Assembly (NCBI GenBank): GCA_046233115.1
Contig: JBJXHM010000002.1
Location: 1 to 64,000 of the forward strand
Source of the DNA: JACOMY01 sp046233115
Lineage (GTDB): Bacteria > Pseudomonadota > Alphaproteobacteria > Kiloniellales > JACOMY01
Reading direction: 5' to 3'
Length of the DNA stretch: 64,000 nucleotides
Shown: one piece after another, positions 44,612-53,033 of the stretch
Layout: the number at the start of each line of letters is the position of its first letter
How positions within the stretch are numbered: the stretch's first letter is position 1
Translations under genes and position numbers: made by a program
Notes under the pieces: generated by a model
The model's input: the letters and a program-made list of their open reading frames with translations, nothing else
Databases searched by the model: none
Told to the model about the DNA's origin: nothing

Positions 44612-45583
44612 GTGGACCTGGAGGCCATCGCCGCACGCTACCGCCGCTTCGCCGCGCTGGAGGCGGCCGGCCGTTCGCCGCTGTACCAGGCGGCAGCCGA
44701 GGCGGTCGCAGCGGACCCGGAGCTGCTGGAGCTGCTTGCCGGCCTGCCCGAGGGCAAGCAGCAGCCCAACCTGCTGTTCGCCAGCCTGCGCCACTGCAGC
44801 GGCCTGGCCGAGACGGCGGCGGTCTTCCTGGCGCCGGCGAAGACGCGCTGGGCCGAGATCGCGGCGGTGATGCGGGCGCGCAGCACCCAGACCAACGAGC
44901 CCGGCCGCTGCGCCACCCTGCTGCCGCTGCTGGCCCGCCTGCCGCAGCCGCTGGCCCTGCTGGAGGTCGGCGCCTCGGCCGGACTCTGCCTGCTGCCCGA
45001 CCGCTACGGCTACGACTACGTGGTCGAGGGCCGCCACCATCGCCTGCTGCCGCCCGACGCCGGCCCCGACACGCCGGTCTTTCCCTGCCAAGCCAGCGCG
45101 AGCATGCCGCTGCCGGAGGTCTTGCCGCGGGTGGTCTGGCGTGCCGGCCTGGACCTCAACCCGCTCGACCTCACCGATCCGGAGGCCTGCACCTGGCTGG
45201 AGACCCTGGTCTGGCCGGGCCAGGATGCGCGCGCCGGACGCCTCGCCCAGGCCATCGCGGTCGCCCGCCGGGATCCGCCCAGGGTGATCTGCGCCGACCT
45301 CAACGCCGGCCTCGCCGCCCTGGCCGCCGAGGCACCCGCCGAGGCCACCCTGGTGATCTTCCATTCGGCCGTGTTGGCCTACCTGCCGGAGGCCGCGCGC
45401 CTGACCTTCCGCAACCTGGTCGAGGGCCTGGACGCGGTCTGGATCAGCAACGAGGGCGCGCGTGTGGTCAGGCCCGCGGGTCCGCCAGCGGACGACGGCG
45501 CCTCCGGCTTCCTGGCGATCCAGGACGGCCAGGTGCTGGCCCGGACCGACCCGCACGGCGCCAGTATCACCTGGCTGGGGTAG
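44612..45583 (+). CDS. DUF2332 family protein
   Basis: The 323-residue protein matches DUF2332. Its N-terminal signature is RYRRFAALEAAGRSPLYQAAAEAVAADPELL, followed by PEGKQQPNLLFASLRH. Further on, LLEVGASAGLCLLPDRYGYDY looks like the glycine-rich loop of a SAM-binding Rossmann fold. FHSAVLAYLPEAARLTF would be a later methyltransferase strand. No activity is proven for the family. It starts with GTG and follows the cupin gene directly. Confidence 0.85.
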   Translation: MDLEAIAARYRRFAALEAAGRSPLYQAAAEAVAADPELLELLAGLPEGKQQPNLLFASLRHCSGLAETAAVFLAPAKTRWAEIAAVMRARSTQTNEPGRCATLLPLLARLPQPLALLEVGASAGLCLLPDRYGYDYVVEGRHHRLLPPDAGPDTPVFPCQASASMPLPEVLPRVVWRAGLDLNPLDLTDPEACTWLETLVWPGQDARAGRLAQAIAVARRDPPRVICADLNAGLAALAAEAPAEATLVIFHSAVLAYLPEAARLTFRNLVEGLDAVWISNEGARVVRPAGPPADDGASGFLAIQDGQVLARTDPHGASITWLG

Positions 45584-45620
45584 CTGGATTAGGTGTTATC
45601 TATCAAAAGACATCATTTTG

Positions 45621-45650
45621 TTTGTCGTCCTCCGGCTTGACCGGAGGACC
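45621..45650 (+). repeat. Left inverted repeat of the GIY-YIG unit
   Basis: The repeat starts TTTGTCGTCC. It contains GTCCTCCGG and CCGGAGGAC, a perfect 9-bp stem (45627-45649) around the loop CTTGA. It ends 24 bases before the nuclease ATG. Confidence 0.75.
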
Positions 45651-45674
45651 AGCTTCAGTCTTCTCATTGTCTGC

Positions 45675-45956
45675 ATGTATTACGTGTACATCATGACCAA
45701 CCGCAAGCACGGAACCCTCTACATCGGGGTGACCAGCGATATCGCGCGCCGCGTCTGGGAGCACAGAGAAGGCCTACAAGACGGCTTCACCAAGACCTAT
45801 GGCTTGAAGCTCCTCGTCCACTACGAGGAGTACCGGAGCAGCATCGAGGCGATACAGCGCGAGAAGCGTCTGAAGCACTGGAACAGAGCCTGGAAGATCG
45901 CACTCATCGAAACGGAGAATCCCAACTGGGAGGATCGTTACCCGCTGCCCGGGTAA
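45675..45956 (+). CDS. Small GIY-YIG (URI) endonuclease
   Basis: The 93-residue protein is the minimal GIY-YIG domain of the UPF0213/YhbQ-like kind. It has YYVYIMTN, then LYIGVTSDIARRVWEHREG with the catalytic Arg and His, and ends with a Glu in TENPNWEDRY. It should cut DNA hydrolytically using one metal ion, but the target is unknown. The ATG at 45675 begins the domain directly; the longer open frame overlaps the DUF2332 gene and the left repeat. GC content is visibly lower than that of neighbours, and inverted repeats flank it tightly. Confidence 0.9.
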   Translation: MYYVYIMTNRKHGTLYIGVTSDIARRVWEHREGLQDGFTKTYGLKLLVHYEEYRSSIEAIQREKRLKHWNRAWKIALIETENPNWEDRYPLPG

Positions 45957-45965
45957 CCGTCGACA

Positions 45966-45995
45966 GGTCCTCCGGTCAAGCCGTAGGACGACAAA
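45966..45995 (-). repeat. Right inverted repeat of the GIY-YIG unit
   Basis: Read on the minus strand this begins TTTGTCGTCC and matches the left repeat except at one base (A for C at position 12). That change puts one mismatch in its own hairpin stem. It begins 10 bases after the nuclease stop. Confidence 0.75.
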
Positions 45996-46141
45996 TAATA
46001 GCTATATTACAGAAACTTAAATCGCATCGAGATGCTAGTCAGTCACCTCTGCAATGCCCTTCAATTCACCTCCTCTAGGCGCCCTCCAACAACAAGCGTA
46101 GCATGGCACTTCCAACCCGATCGGAGGAGAGGAGACGCACC

Positions 46142-46627
46142 ATGCCCACAGCGGAAGAAAGGCTTGCCGCGCTCGGCATTGTTCTGCCCGCGCCGCTGAA
46201 GCTGCCGATGGGAATGGTCCTGCCCTTCCCCTGGGTGAACGTCCGCGGCGACGTCGCCTTCATCTCGGGCCACGGTCCGCAGGAAAGCGACGGGACCCCG
46301 GCCGGCCCCTTCGGCGCGGTCGGCGAGGAGGTCACGGTCGAGCAGGCCAAGGTCTCGGCGCGCAAGGTCGCGCTCTCGATGCTGGGCAGCCTGAAACGGG
46401 AACTGGGGTCGCTCGACCGCGTGCTCGGCTGGCGGCGGGTGCACGGCATGGTCCATTGCACGCCGCACTTCGCCAACCCGCCGGAGGTGATCAACGGCTT
46501 CACCGAGCTGATCCTAGAGGTCTTCGGCCCGGAGGTCGGCCGCCATGCCCGCACCGCCATCGGCGTCGCCGGCCTGCCGATCAACTTCCCGGTCGAGATC
46601 GAGGCCGAGGTCTCGATCCGCGTCTGA
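46142..46627 (+). CDS. RidA family protein
   Basis: The 161-residue protein belongs to the RidA/YjgF/UK114 superfamily, in the longer subgroup with the start MPTAEERLAALGIVLP. FISGHGPQESDGTPAGPFGAV and the C-terminal RTAIGVAGLPINFPVEIEAEVSI are characteristic. Classical RidA hydrolyses reactive enamines and imines, and this subgroup often lacks the catalytic Arg, so activity is uncertain. The ATG follows gatcggaggagaggagacg, a strong ribosome site. It is convergent with hslU. Confidence 0.88.
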   Translation: MPTAEERLAALGIVLPAPLKLPMGMVLPFPWVNVRGDVAFISGHGPQESDGTPAGPFGAVGEEVTVEQAKVSARKVALSMLGSLKRELGSLDRVLGWRRVHGMVHCTPHFANPPEVINGFTELILEVFGPEVGRHARTAIGVAGLPINFPVEIEAEVSIRV

Positions 46628-46645
46628 GCGCGACCGCCCGACGCC

Positions 46646-48004
46646 CTAGAGGATGAACCGGCTGAGATCCTGATCCTTGGCCAGCACGCCGACGCGAGAC
46701 TGGACGTAGGCGGCGTCGATCTCGACCTGCTCGCCCGGCCGGTCGGAGGCGGTGAAGGAGACCTCCTCCAGCAGCTTCTCCATCACCGTGTGCAGGCGGC
46801 GCGCGCCGATGTTCTCGACGCTGGCGTTGATCTCGCTCGCCAGGTCGGCCAGCGCGTCAACCCCCGCCTCGGTGAAGCTCAGCGTCACCTCCTCGGTGCC
46901 GATCAGGGCGGTGTACTGGCGGATCAGCGAGTTCTCCGGCTCGGTCAGGATGCGCTTCAGGTCGTCCCGGGTCAGCGCGTCCAGCTCGACGCGGATCGGC
47001 AGGCGGCCCTGCAGTTCGGGCAGCATGTCCGAGGGCTTGGCCAGGTGGAAGGCGCCCGAGGCGATGAAGAGGATGTAGTCGGTCTTGACCGTGCCGTGCT
47101 TGGTCGCGACCTGGGTCCCCTCCAGCAAGGGCAGCAGATCGCGCTGCACGCCCTCGCGGCTGACGTCGGCACCGGCCCGCTCCGAGCGCGCGGTAATCTT
47201 GTCGATCTCGTCCAGGAAGACGATGCCGTGCTGCTCGGCCGCCTCGATCGCCTCGGCGCGGATGGCCTCCTCGTCCAAGAGCTTGTCGCTCTCCTCGGCG
47301 ATCAGGATCTCGTAGGAATCGGCGATCGGCATCTTGCGCTTCTTGGTGCGCCCGCCGAAGGCCTTGCCGAAGACGTCGTTCAGGTTGAGCATGCCCATCT
47401 GGGCGCCCGGCATGCCGGGGATGTCGAAGGTCGGCAACTGGCCGGCGCCGCTGTCGGCGACCTCCAGCTCGACCTCCTTGTCGGCCAGCTTGCCTTCGCG
47501 CAGCAGCTTGCGGAACTTCTGGCGGGTGTCGGCGCTGGCGTTCTCGCCGACCAGCGCGGTGATCACCCGCTCCTCGGCCGCCAGCTCCGCCTTGGCCTTG
47601 ACCTCCTTGCGCATGCGCTCGCGGGTCATGGTCAGCGAGACCTCGACCAGGTCGCGCACGATCTGCTCCACGTCGCGGCCGACGTAGCCCACCTCGGTGA
47701 ACTTGGTGGCCTCGACCTTGACGAAGGGCGCGCTGGCGAGCTTCGCCAGGCGGCGCGCGATCTCGGTCTTGCCGCAGCCGGTGGGGCCGATCATCAGGAT
47801 GTTCTTCGGCATGACCTCTTCGCGCAGCGCCTCAGGCAACTGCTGGCGGCGCCAGCGGTTGCGCAGCGCCACGGCCACGGCGCGCTTGGCGTCGTTCTGG
47901 CCGACGATGAAGCGGTCCAGTTCGGAGACGATCTCGCGCGGTGAGAAGGTCGCGCCCTCGTCGCTTGGGCTAGAGCTCAAGGCTTTCAACGGTGATGTTG
48001 TCAT
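46646..48004 (-). CDS. hslU: ATP-dependent protease ATPase subunit HslU
   Basis: HslU unfolds proteins and feeds them to the HslV peptidase. The 452-residue AAA+ protein has Walker A GPTGCGKTE, the GYVGRDVE pore loop, Walker B IVFLDEIDKI and the sensor/arginine region. The C-terminal DLSRFIL tail docks into HslV. The ATG lies 35 bases inside hslV. The intermediate domain between about 120 and 250 is complete. Confidence 0.97.
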   Translation of the reverse strand: MTTSPLKALSSSPSDEGATFSPREIVSELDRFIVGQNDAKRAVAVALRNRWRRQQLPEALREEVMPKNILMIGPTGCGKTEIARRLAKLASAPFVKVEATKFTEVGYVGRDVEQIVRDLVEVSLTMTRERMRKEVKAKAELAAEERVITALVGENASADTRQKFRKLLREGKLADKEVELEVADSGAGQLPTFDIPGMPGAQMGMLNLNDVFGKAFGGRTKKRKMPIADSYEILIAEESDKLLDEEAIRAEAIEAAEQHGIVFLDEIDKITARSERAGADVSREGVQRDLLPLLEGTQVATKHGTVKTDYILFIASGAFHLAKPSDMLPELQGRLPIRVELDALTRDDLKRILTEPENSLIRQYTALIGTEEVTLSFTEAGVDALADLASEINASVENIGARRLHTVMEKLLEEVSFTASDRPGEQVEIDAAYVQSRVGVLAKDQDLSRFIL

Positions 48005-48524
48005 TGGTGTAGATGCAAATGTCCGCGGCTATGGCGAGGGACTTACGGGCGATGGTTTCGGCGTCCTGGTCGGGCAGGTCGTGCAGCGCACGCGCGGCGG
48101 CGAGCGCATAGTTGCCGCCCGAGCCGATGCCGATCAGGCCGTCTTCGGGCTCCAGCACGTCGCCCGCACCGGTCAGGATCAGCGAGACCTTCTTGTCGGC
48201 GACGGCCATCATGGCCTCCAGCCGGCGCAGGTACTTGTCGGTACGCCAGTCCTTGGCCAGCTCCACGCAGGCGCGGGTGAGCTGACCCGGATAGGTCTCC
48301 AGCTTCGCCTCCAGCCGCTCGAAGAGGGTGAAGGCGTCTGCGGTCGCACCGGCGAAACCGGCGATGACCTGGTCCTTGGCCAGGCGGCGCACCTTGCGCG
48401 CGTTGGCCTTCATGACGGTCTGCCCAAAGGACACCTGCCCGTCGCCGGCAACGACGACGCGGTTGCCCTTGCGTACGGAGAGGATGGTTGTGCCGTGCCA
48501 CGGCGAGGTCTGCGAGTCTGACAT
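47970..48524 (-). CDS. hslV: ATP-dependent protease peptidase subunit HslV
   Basis: HslV is the N-terminal-threonine peptidase of the HslUV complex. The 184-residue precursor reads MSDSQTSPWHGTTIL, so removal of 11 residues exposes Thr12 as nucleophile. The segments VVVAGDGQVSFGQTVMKANARKV and GIGSGGNYALAAARAL are standard. I chose the ATG at 48524 rather than one 36 bases upstream because a propeptide of this size is usual. It overlaps hslU by 35 bases. Confidence 0.97.
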   Translation of the reverse strand: MSDSQTSPWHGTTILSVRKGNRVVVAGDGQVSFGQTVMKANARKVRRLAKDQVIAGFAGATADAFTLFERLEAKLETYPGQLTRACVELAKDWRTDKYLRRLEAMMAVADKKVSLILTGAGDVLEPEDGLIGIGSGGNYALAAARALHDLPDQDAETIARKSLAIAADICIYTNDNITVESLEL

Positions 48525-48572
48525 CGGGGCATAGATGGCCTTGCTAGCGGTTGCGATCAACCCGGCAGGAGG

Positions 48573-49361
48573 TCATGCCAGGTCGACGATCAGCGGGACG
48601 TGGTCGGAAGGCTTCTCCCAGGTGCGGGTCTCGCGGAAGGTCTCAAGCGCCACGATCGAGCCAGCGAGCGGCGGGGTCGCGAGCGCATGGTCCAAGCGCC
48701 AGCCATAGTCCTTCTCGTAGGACTGCGGATAGCGATAGCCCCACCAGGAAAACAGCGGCGCCGGCTCGGGCGTATAGCGGCGCGGCACGTCCTCGAAGCT
48801 GCCGGACTCGCGCAGCTTGGCCATCGCCGCGCTCTCGCCCGGCGTGTGGCCGACCGAGCGCAGCAGGCGCTTGTGGTTCCAGACGTCGTTCTCCAGCGGG
48901 GCGACGTTGAGGTCGCCGACCAGCAGGATCTGGCGCTGGCTGACCTTATCCGACACCGCCCAGTCCGCCATCTCGGCCAGGAAGTCCAGCTTGTGCGCGA
49001 ACTTGGGGTTGGCCTCGCGGTCCGGGTCGGGACCGCCCGAGGGGACATAGAAGTTATGCAGCTCCAGCCCGCCCGGCAGCAGCACCGAGAGGTGGCGGCG
49101 GTCATCCTTCTCGCACCAGACCTTGCGCTCGACCTTCTCGAAGGGCAGGCGTGAGGCGATGGCGACGCCGTTGTAGGACTTCTGGCCGTGGATCTCGAGG
49201 TGGCCGTAGCCCAGCTTGGTCAGGTCCTCTGCCGGAAAGAGCTCGTCGGTGACCTTGGTCTCCTGCAGGCAGATCACGTCGGGATTGCGTTCGGCGACGA
49301 AGCGCTCCAGGTGCCCGACCCGCTGACGGATCGAGTTCACGTTCCAGGTGGCGATACGCAT
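48573..49361 (-). CDS. xth: Exodeoxyribonuclease III
   Basis: This AP endonuclease and 3'-exonuclease works in base excision repair. The 262-residue protein begins MRIATWNVNSIRQRVGHL and has the catalytic Glu in CLQETKVTD and the Tyr-Asn in GYGHLEIHGQKSYNGVAI. The LVGDLNVAP Asp/Asn pair and a C-terminal Asp-His (DHVPLIVDLA) complete the site. I chose the ATG at 49361 after a gacaaagagagcct leader. Confidence 0.95.
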   Translation of the reverse strand: MRIATWNVNSIRQRVGHLERFVAERNPDVICLQETKVTDELFPAEDLTKLGYGHLEIHGQKSYNGVAIASRLPFEKVERKVWCEKDDRRHLSVLLPGGLELHNFYVPSGGPDPDREANPKFAHKLDFLAEMADWAVSDKVSQRQILLVGDLNVAPLENDVWNHKRLLRSVGHTPGESAAMAKLRESGSFEDVPRRYTPEPAPLFSWWGYRYPQSYEKDYGWRLDHALATPPLAGSIVALETFRETRTWEKPSDHVPLIVDLA

Positions 49362-49389
49362 AGGCTCTCTTTGTCGATTGGATGGAAGA

Positions 49390-50163
49390 TCAGGCGGCGA
49401 GCGCCAGGCGGCGGCCCTGGTGCTCGGCGACGGCCGCACCGAAGGCGCGGAACAGCGCCAGGGACTGGGGATTGTCCATCACCCCGTACTCGGGATGCCA
49501 CTGCACGCCGATGGCCAGCGCCTTGGCGCCGGGTGCGCGCACCGCCTCGATGGTGCCGTCCGGCGCCCAGCCCTCGGCGACCAGGCCCGGCGCCAGGCTG
49601 TCGATGCCCTGGTGGTGCAGCGAGTTGATCATGATCGCCTCCTGCCCGAAGAGCTCGGCGAACCAGCCGGCCAAGGTCAGCGCGTGGCGCGGGCCGTAGT
49701 CGATGTCGCGCTCGCCGGTGGCCAGGCTGCGATGGTCGCGGCGATCCTCCAGGACATGCAGGCGCGGATGCAGGCTGCCGCCCAGCGCCACGTTCATCTC
49801 CTGGAAGCCGCGGCAGATGCAGAACAGCGGCACGCCGCGCTCCACCGCGCCGCGGATCATCGCCAGGCTGATCGCGTCGCGGGCCGGATCGAAGGGCTTG
49901 GCGACCGGCTCCAGATCCTCGCGGCCGTAGTGGCTGGGGTGCACGTTGGAGGGCGAGCCGGTCATCAGCAGGCCGTCGACCTGGTCCAGCAAGGGCAGCG
50001 GATCGACCAGGTCCGCCAGGTTCGGCAGGATCAGCGGCTGCACCCCCGAGGCCTCGGCGAGGGCACGCAGGTACTTGTCGCCGACCGTGTGGAAGGGCCA
50101 GTTGCCGAACATTCTGGTGCAGGCGGGCAGCAGCACCAGCGGTCTGGGAGCGCTTGCGGTCAT
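49390..50163 (-). CDS. Class I glutamine amidotransferase-like peptidase (PuuD family)
   Basis: The 257-residue protein matches the C26 peptidase/gamma-glutamyl-GABA hydrolase family. The nucleophile Cys is in PLFCICRGFQEMNVALGG, and the His-x-Glu is in GVQWHPEYGVMDN. YKYLRALAEASGVQPLILP-like spacing near residue 30 is also typical of the family. It probably hydrolyses a gamma-glutamyl amide, but the substrate is not determined because no putrescine genes are nearby. The ATG at 50163 starts at family homology; the much longer open frame upstream is antisense to the hydroxylase gene. Confidence 0.9.
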   Translation of the reverse strand: MTASAPRPLVLLPACTRMFGNWPFHTVGDKYLRALAEASGVQPLILPNLADLVDPLPLLDQVDGLLMTGSPSNVHPSHYGREDLEPVAKPFDPARDAISLAMIRGAVERGVPLFCICRGFQEMNVALGGSLHPRLHVLEDRRDHRSLATGERDIDYGPRHALTLAGWFAELFGQEAIMINSLHHQGIDSLAPGLVAEGWAPDGTIEAVRAPGAKALAIGVQWHPEYGVMDNPQSLALFRAFGAAVAEHQGRRLALAA

Positions 50164-50304
50164 GGCCCCAGCTTTACGTGCTTCGGCAGCGGGCGGCAAG
50201 CACGGCCGATCAGCTCTGCGTGTTGACCAGATGGCAAGAATGGACAGGCGGAGACCGCCGCGCCATATCGGGTCGGGAAGACCGGAACCGGAGACGCACA
50301 CCCC

Positions 50305-51117
50305 ATGGACACCCTGGAAAGCCTGCTGTTCGGAAAGGCCGGCCTGGTGTTCCTCTGGCTCGCGCTGCTGTTCCTGGCCGAGCGCCTGGCGCCGGCGGCG
50401 CCGCAACCCCAGAGCGCCGACGCCCGCGGCCGCCTGCCGCGCAACCTGGCGATCTGGGTGGTGACCTCGCTGGTCTCGCTGCTGGCGGTCGCCCCGCTGA
50501 CGCTCTGGGCCAGCGGACTGGCGCTGGACTGGCGCCCGGCTTGGTGGACGGGGCTGCCCGGCACCCTGCTGGACCTGCTGATCCTGGACTGCCTGATCTA
50601 CTGGTGGCACCGGGCGAACCACATGGTGCCCTTCCTCTGGCGCTTCCACCAGGTGCACCACCTGGACCGCACCCTGGACACCACCACGGCGTTGCGCTTC
50701 CACCCCGGCGAGGTGCTGCTCTCGGCCCTGGCGCGGGCCGGGGTGATCCTGCTGCTGGGCTTTCCGCTGGCCAGCGTGGTCCTGTTCGAGACCCTGGTGC
50801 TGCTGGCCGCCCTCTTCCACCACTCCAACCTGCGGCTGCCGGCCGGGCTGGAGCGGGCGCTCTCCTGGATCGTGGTCACGCCCTCGATCCACTGGGTGCA
50901 TCACCACGCGGTCCGGCGCGACACCGATTCCAACTACGCGACCGTGCTCTCGGTCTGGGACCGCCTGTTCGGCTCACGCAGTCCGACCCGCCGGACCCTC
51001 GCCATGCCGATCGGCGTGGAGGGGCAGCGCGACCTGCCGCTGCTGCCCCTCTTCACCCTGCCGCTTGCCCGCAGCGAGGCGGGCTCTGGCCGTTCGACTC
51101 CTAGCTCGGCTCCTTGA
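50305..51117 (+). CDS. Sterol desaturase / fatty acid hydroxylase family protein
   Basis: The 270-residue integral membrane protein has about four helices and the eight-histidine di-iron clusters of the fatty acid hydroxylase superfamily: WWHRANH, RFHQVHHLD, LFHHSN and HWVHHHAVRRD. It should hydroxylate or desaturate a lipid tail using oxygen; the substrate is unknown. Its last 17 bases overlap the convergent peptide-binding protein gene. It is divergent from the amidotransferase gene across 141 bases. Confidence 0.9.
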   Translation: MDTLESLLFGKAGLVFLWLALLFLAERLAPAAPQPQSADARGRLPRNLAIWVVTSLVSLLAVAPLTLWASGLALDWRPAWWTGLPGTLLDLLILDCLIYWWHRANHMVPFLWRFHQVHHLDRTLDTTTALRFHPGEVLLSALARAGVILLLGFPLASVVLFETLVLLAALFHHSNLRLPAGLERALSWIVVTPSIHWVHHHAVRRDTDSNYATVLSVWDRLFGSRSPTRRTLAMPIGVEGQRDLPLLPLFTLPLARSEAGSGRSTPSSAP

Positions 51118-52765
51118 TCCAGAGCTGCTCGGCGAAGATGTAACTGGTGGGGTGCATGGCGAAGCCCTGCACCTTGTCGTTATAGGCGGTGAAGACCGAG
51201 CGCCAGATCGGCTGCACGATCGGACCGTCCTCCTGCATCAGCGTCTCGATCTGGGCCATCACCTTGCTGCGCTCGACCGGGTCGAGGATGCCCTCGGCCT
51301 TGGTCAGCAGGGAGTCGAACTCCGGATTGGAATAGCTCGACTCGTTCCAGGCCACGCCGGAGCGATAGGCCAGCGAGAGCACCATCACGCCCAGCGGACG
51401 GTGGGTCCAGTTGGTCATGCCGAAGGGCACCTGGTCCCAGACGTCCCAGTAGCTGGCGCCCGGCATCACGTTGATCTTCACCTTGATGCCGGCCTGCTCC
51501 CACTGCTGGGCCAGGACCTGGACGGCGTTCACCTCCCAGTCCTCGCCGGCGTTGGCGGCGATCTCCAGCTCCAACCCGTCGGGATAGCCGGCCTCGGCGA
51601 GCAGCGCCTTGGCGGCGGCCGGGTCGTTGGTCATCGGCGCCAGCTTGGCGTACTCGGGATGGATCGGCGCCACGTGGTGGTGCTCGGCCGGAGTGCCGCG
51701 GCCCTGCAGGACCAGGTCCAGCGCCGTCGGCGGATCGCTGGCCAGACGCAGGGCCTTGCGCACCTTGGGGTCGTCGAAGGGCTTTTGCGTCACCTTGGTG
51801 CGGGCGACGGCGGTCTGGGCGGTCTCGGCACTGTAGATCTTGACGCCCTCCATCGCCTGGGCCGTGCTCAGGAGCTGGCTGGAGAGTTCGTAGAGGCCGT
51901 CGACCTGGTTGGATCTGAGCGCCGCGAGCCGGGTGGCCGGGTCGTCGCCAAGGTCGATGAAGTGCAGCTTCTCGACATAGGGGCCCTCGCCCCAATAGTC
52001 CTCGCGGGCGCTCAGGATGGCGTGGTCGCCGACCACGTAGTCATCCATCTTGAAGGCGCCGGTGCCGTTCGAGCCGGCGCCGAAGGTACCGCCCTCCTCC
52101 GGATCCAGGATGTGCATGGGATAGTGGAAGAGGTGCTCCGGCACGGCGAGCTGCGCGGTGTGGCAGTTCAGGCGGAAGGTGTTGTCGTCGACCTTCTCGA
52201 TCGCATTGGCATCCCAAAGCCCCATGGTCTTGGCGCCGTCCTTCTCGACCTCGGCCAGCAGGTAGCTGGACATCAGCCCCTGCATCGACGAGCCGGTGTC
52301 GGGGTCGAGCGCGTGCTTCAGGTTCCAGATCACATCGTCAGAGGTGAGCGGGCGGCCGCTGGCCCAGGTCACGTTCTTGCGCAGGACGAAGGTCCAGGTC
52401 TTCAGGTCCTCGCTGGCATCCCAGGACTCCGCGAGGTAGGGCCGGGTGATGTTGTCGTGGCCGGTGCGGGTCACGTACTGGCAGACCTGCCGGGTGATGT
52501 CGCTCTCGAACCAGGAATAGGTATGAGGGCTCTCCAGCGCCAGGACCCGCATGGCGATGCGCAGGGTACCGCCCTTGGTCGGCGCCTCCGCCCGCGCCGG
52601 CGCCACCCAGCTCTCGCCGGTGACCTTGCCGGCGAAGGCATAGGCCGCCGCCGAGGAAAGGCCCAGTAGGGTGGTGGTGCGCAGGAACTCGCGGCGGTCG
52701 CAGCCGCCCTCCACGAGAAGCGCTTTCATCCTATCGATGTACGGATGCTCTTTGCCGGTGGACAT
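51101..52765 (-). CDS. ABC transporter peptide/nickel-family substrate-binding protein
   Basis: The 554-residue periplasmic protein belongs to family 5 binding proteins (DppA/OppA). It has a twin-arginine-type signal (CDRREFLRTTTLLGLSSAAAYAFAG) and the family segments GGTLRIAM, LAESWDASEDLKTWTFVLRKNVTW and DPATRLAALRSNQVDGLYEL. No permease or ATPase genes lie next to it, so it depends on a transporter encoded elsewhere or is an orphan. It is divergent from a LysR gene across 268 bases, which makes LysR control possible. Confidence 0.9.
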   Translation of the reverse strand: MSTGKEHPYIDRMKALLVEGGCDRREFLRTTTLLGLSSAAAYAFAGKVTGESWVAPARAEAPTKGGTLRIAMRVLALESPHTYSWFESDITRQVCQYVTRTGHDNITRPYLAESWDASEDLKTWTFVLRKNVTWASGRPLTSDDVIWNLKHALDPDTGSSMQGLMSSYLLAEVEKDGAKTMGLWDANAIEKVDDNTFRLNCHTAQLAVPEHLFHYPMHILDPEEGGTFGAGSNGTGAFKMDDYVVGDHAILSAREDYWGEGPYVEKLHFIDLGDDPATRLAALRSNQVDGLYELSSQLLSTAQAMEGVKIYSAETAQTAVARTKVTQKPFDDPKVRKALRLASDPPTALDLVLQGRGTPAEHHHVAPIHPEYAKLAPMTNDPAAAKALLAEAGYPDGLELEIAANAGEDWEVNAVQVLAQQWEQAGIKVKINVMPGASYWDVWDQVPFGMTNWTHRPLGVMVLSLAYRSGVAWNESSYSNPEFDSLLTKAEGILDPVERSKVMAQIETLMQEDGPIVQPIWRSVFTAYNDKVQGFAMHPTSYIFAEQLWIKEPS

Positions 52766-53033
52766 GACCCGGTCTCCCTCGTCGTTGCCTGCCGACCCGC
52801 GGTTCTTGTCGCTTCATCGTCCGCGGCCGGCTTAAGCCTGATCCCTGCCGCAGAAGGCTAGTCCCGGCAGCACCACCCTTCCAATAGGTTTTTGGGCCGA
52901 TGACCATCACTTCATTGCATATGTAGCGGCCCCTCGAGTCATCGGGCAGACGATCTCGACCACTTCGGATGCGATCAGGTCTACGCAAGCCTCACGGACC
53001 GGTCTAGCATCGGGCAGATCATGACAAGAGGTA

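Larger units (their letters stand above)
45621..45995. mobile_element. GIY-YIG nuclease gene enclosed by inverted hairpin repeats
   Basis: Two 30-bp repeats in inverted orientation, 29 of 30 bases identical, lie 24 bases before the start and 9 bases after the stop of a single small nuclease gene. The 375-base unit sits in AT-richer flanks inside GC-rich DNA. The compact layout suggests a mobile or formerly mobile unit. No target duplication is evident, so mobility is inference. Confidence 0.55.
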
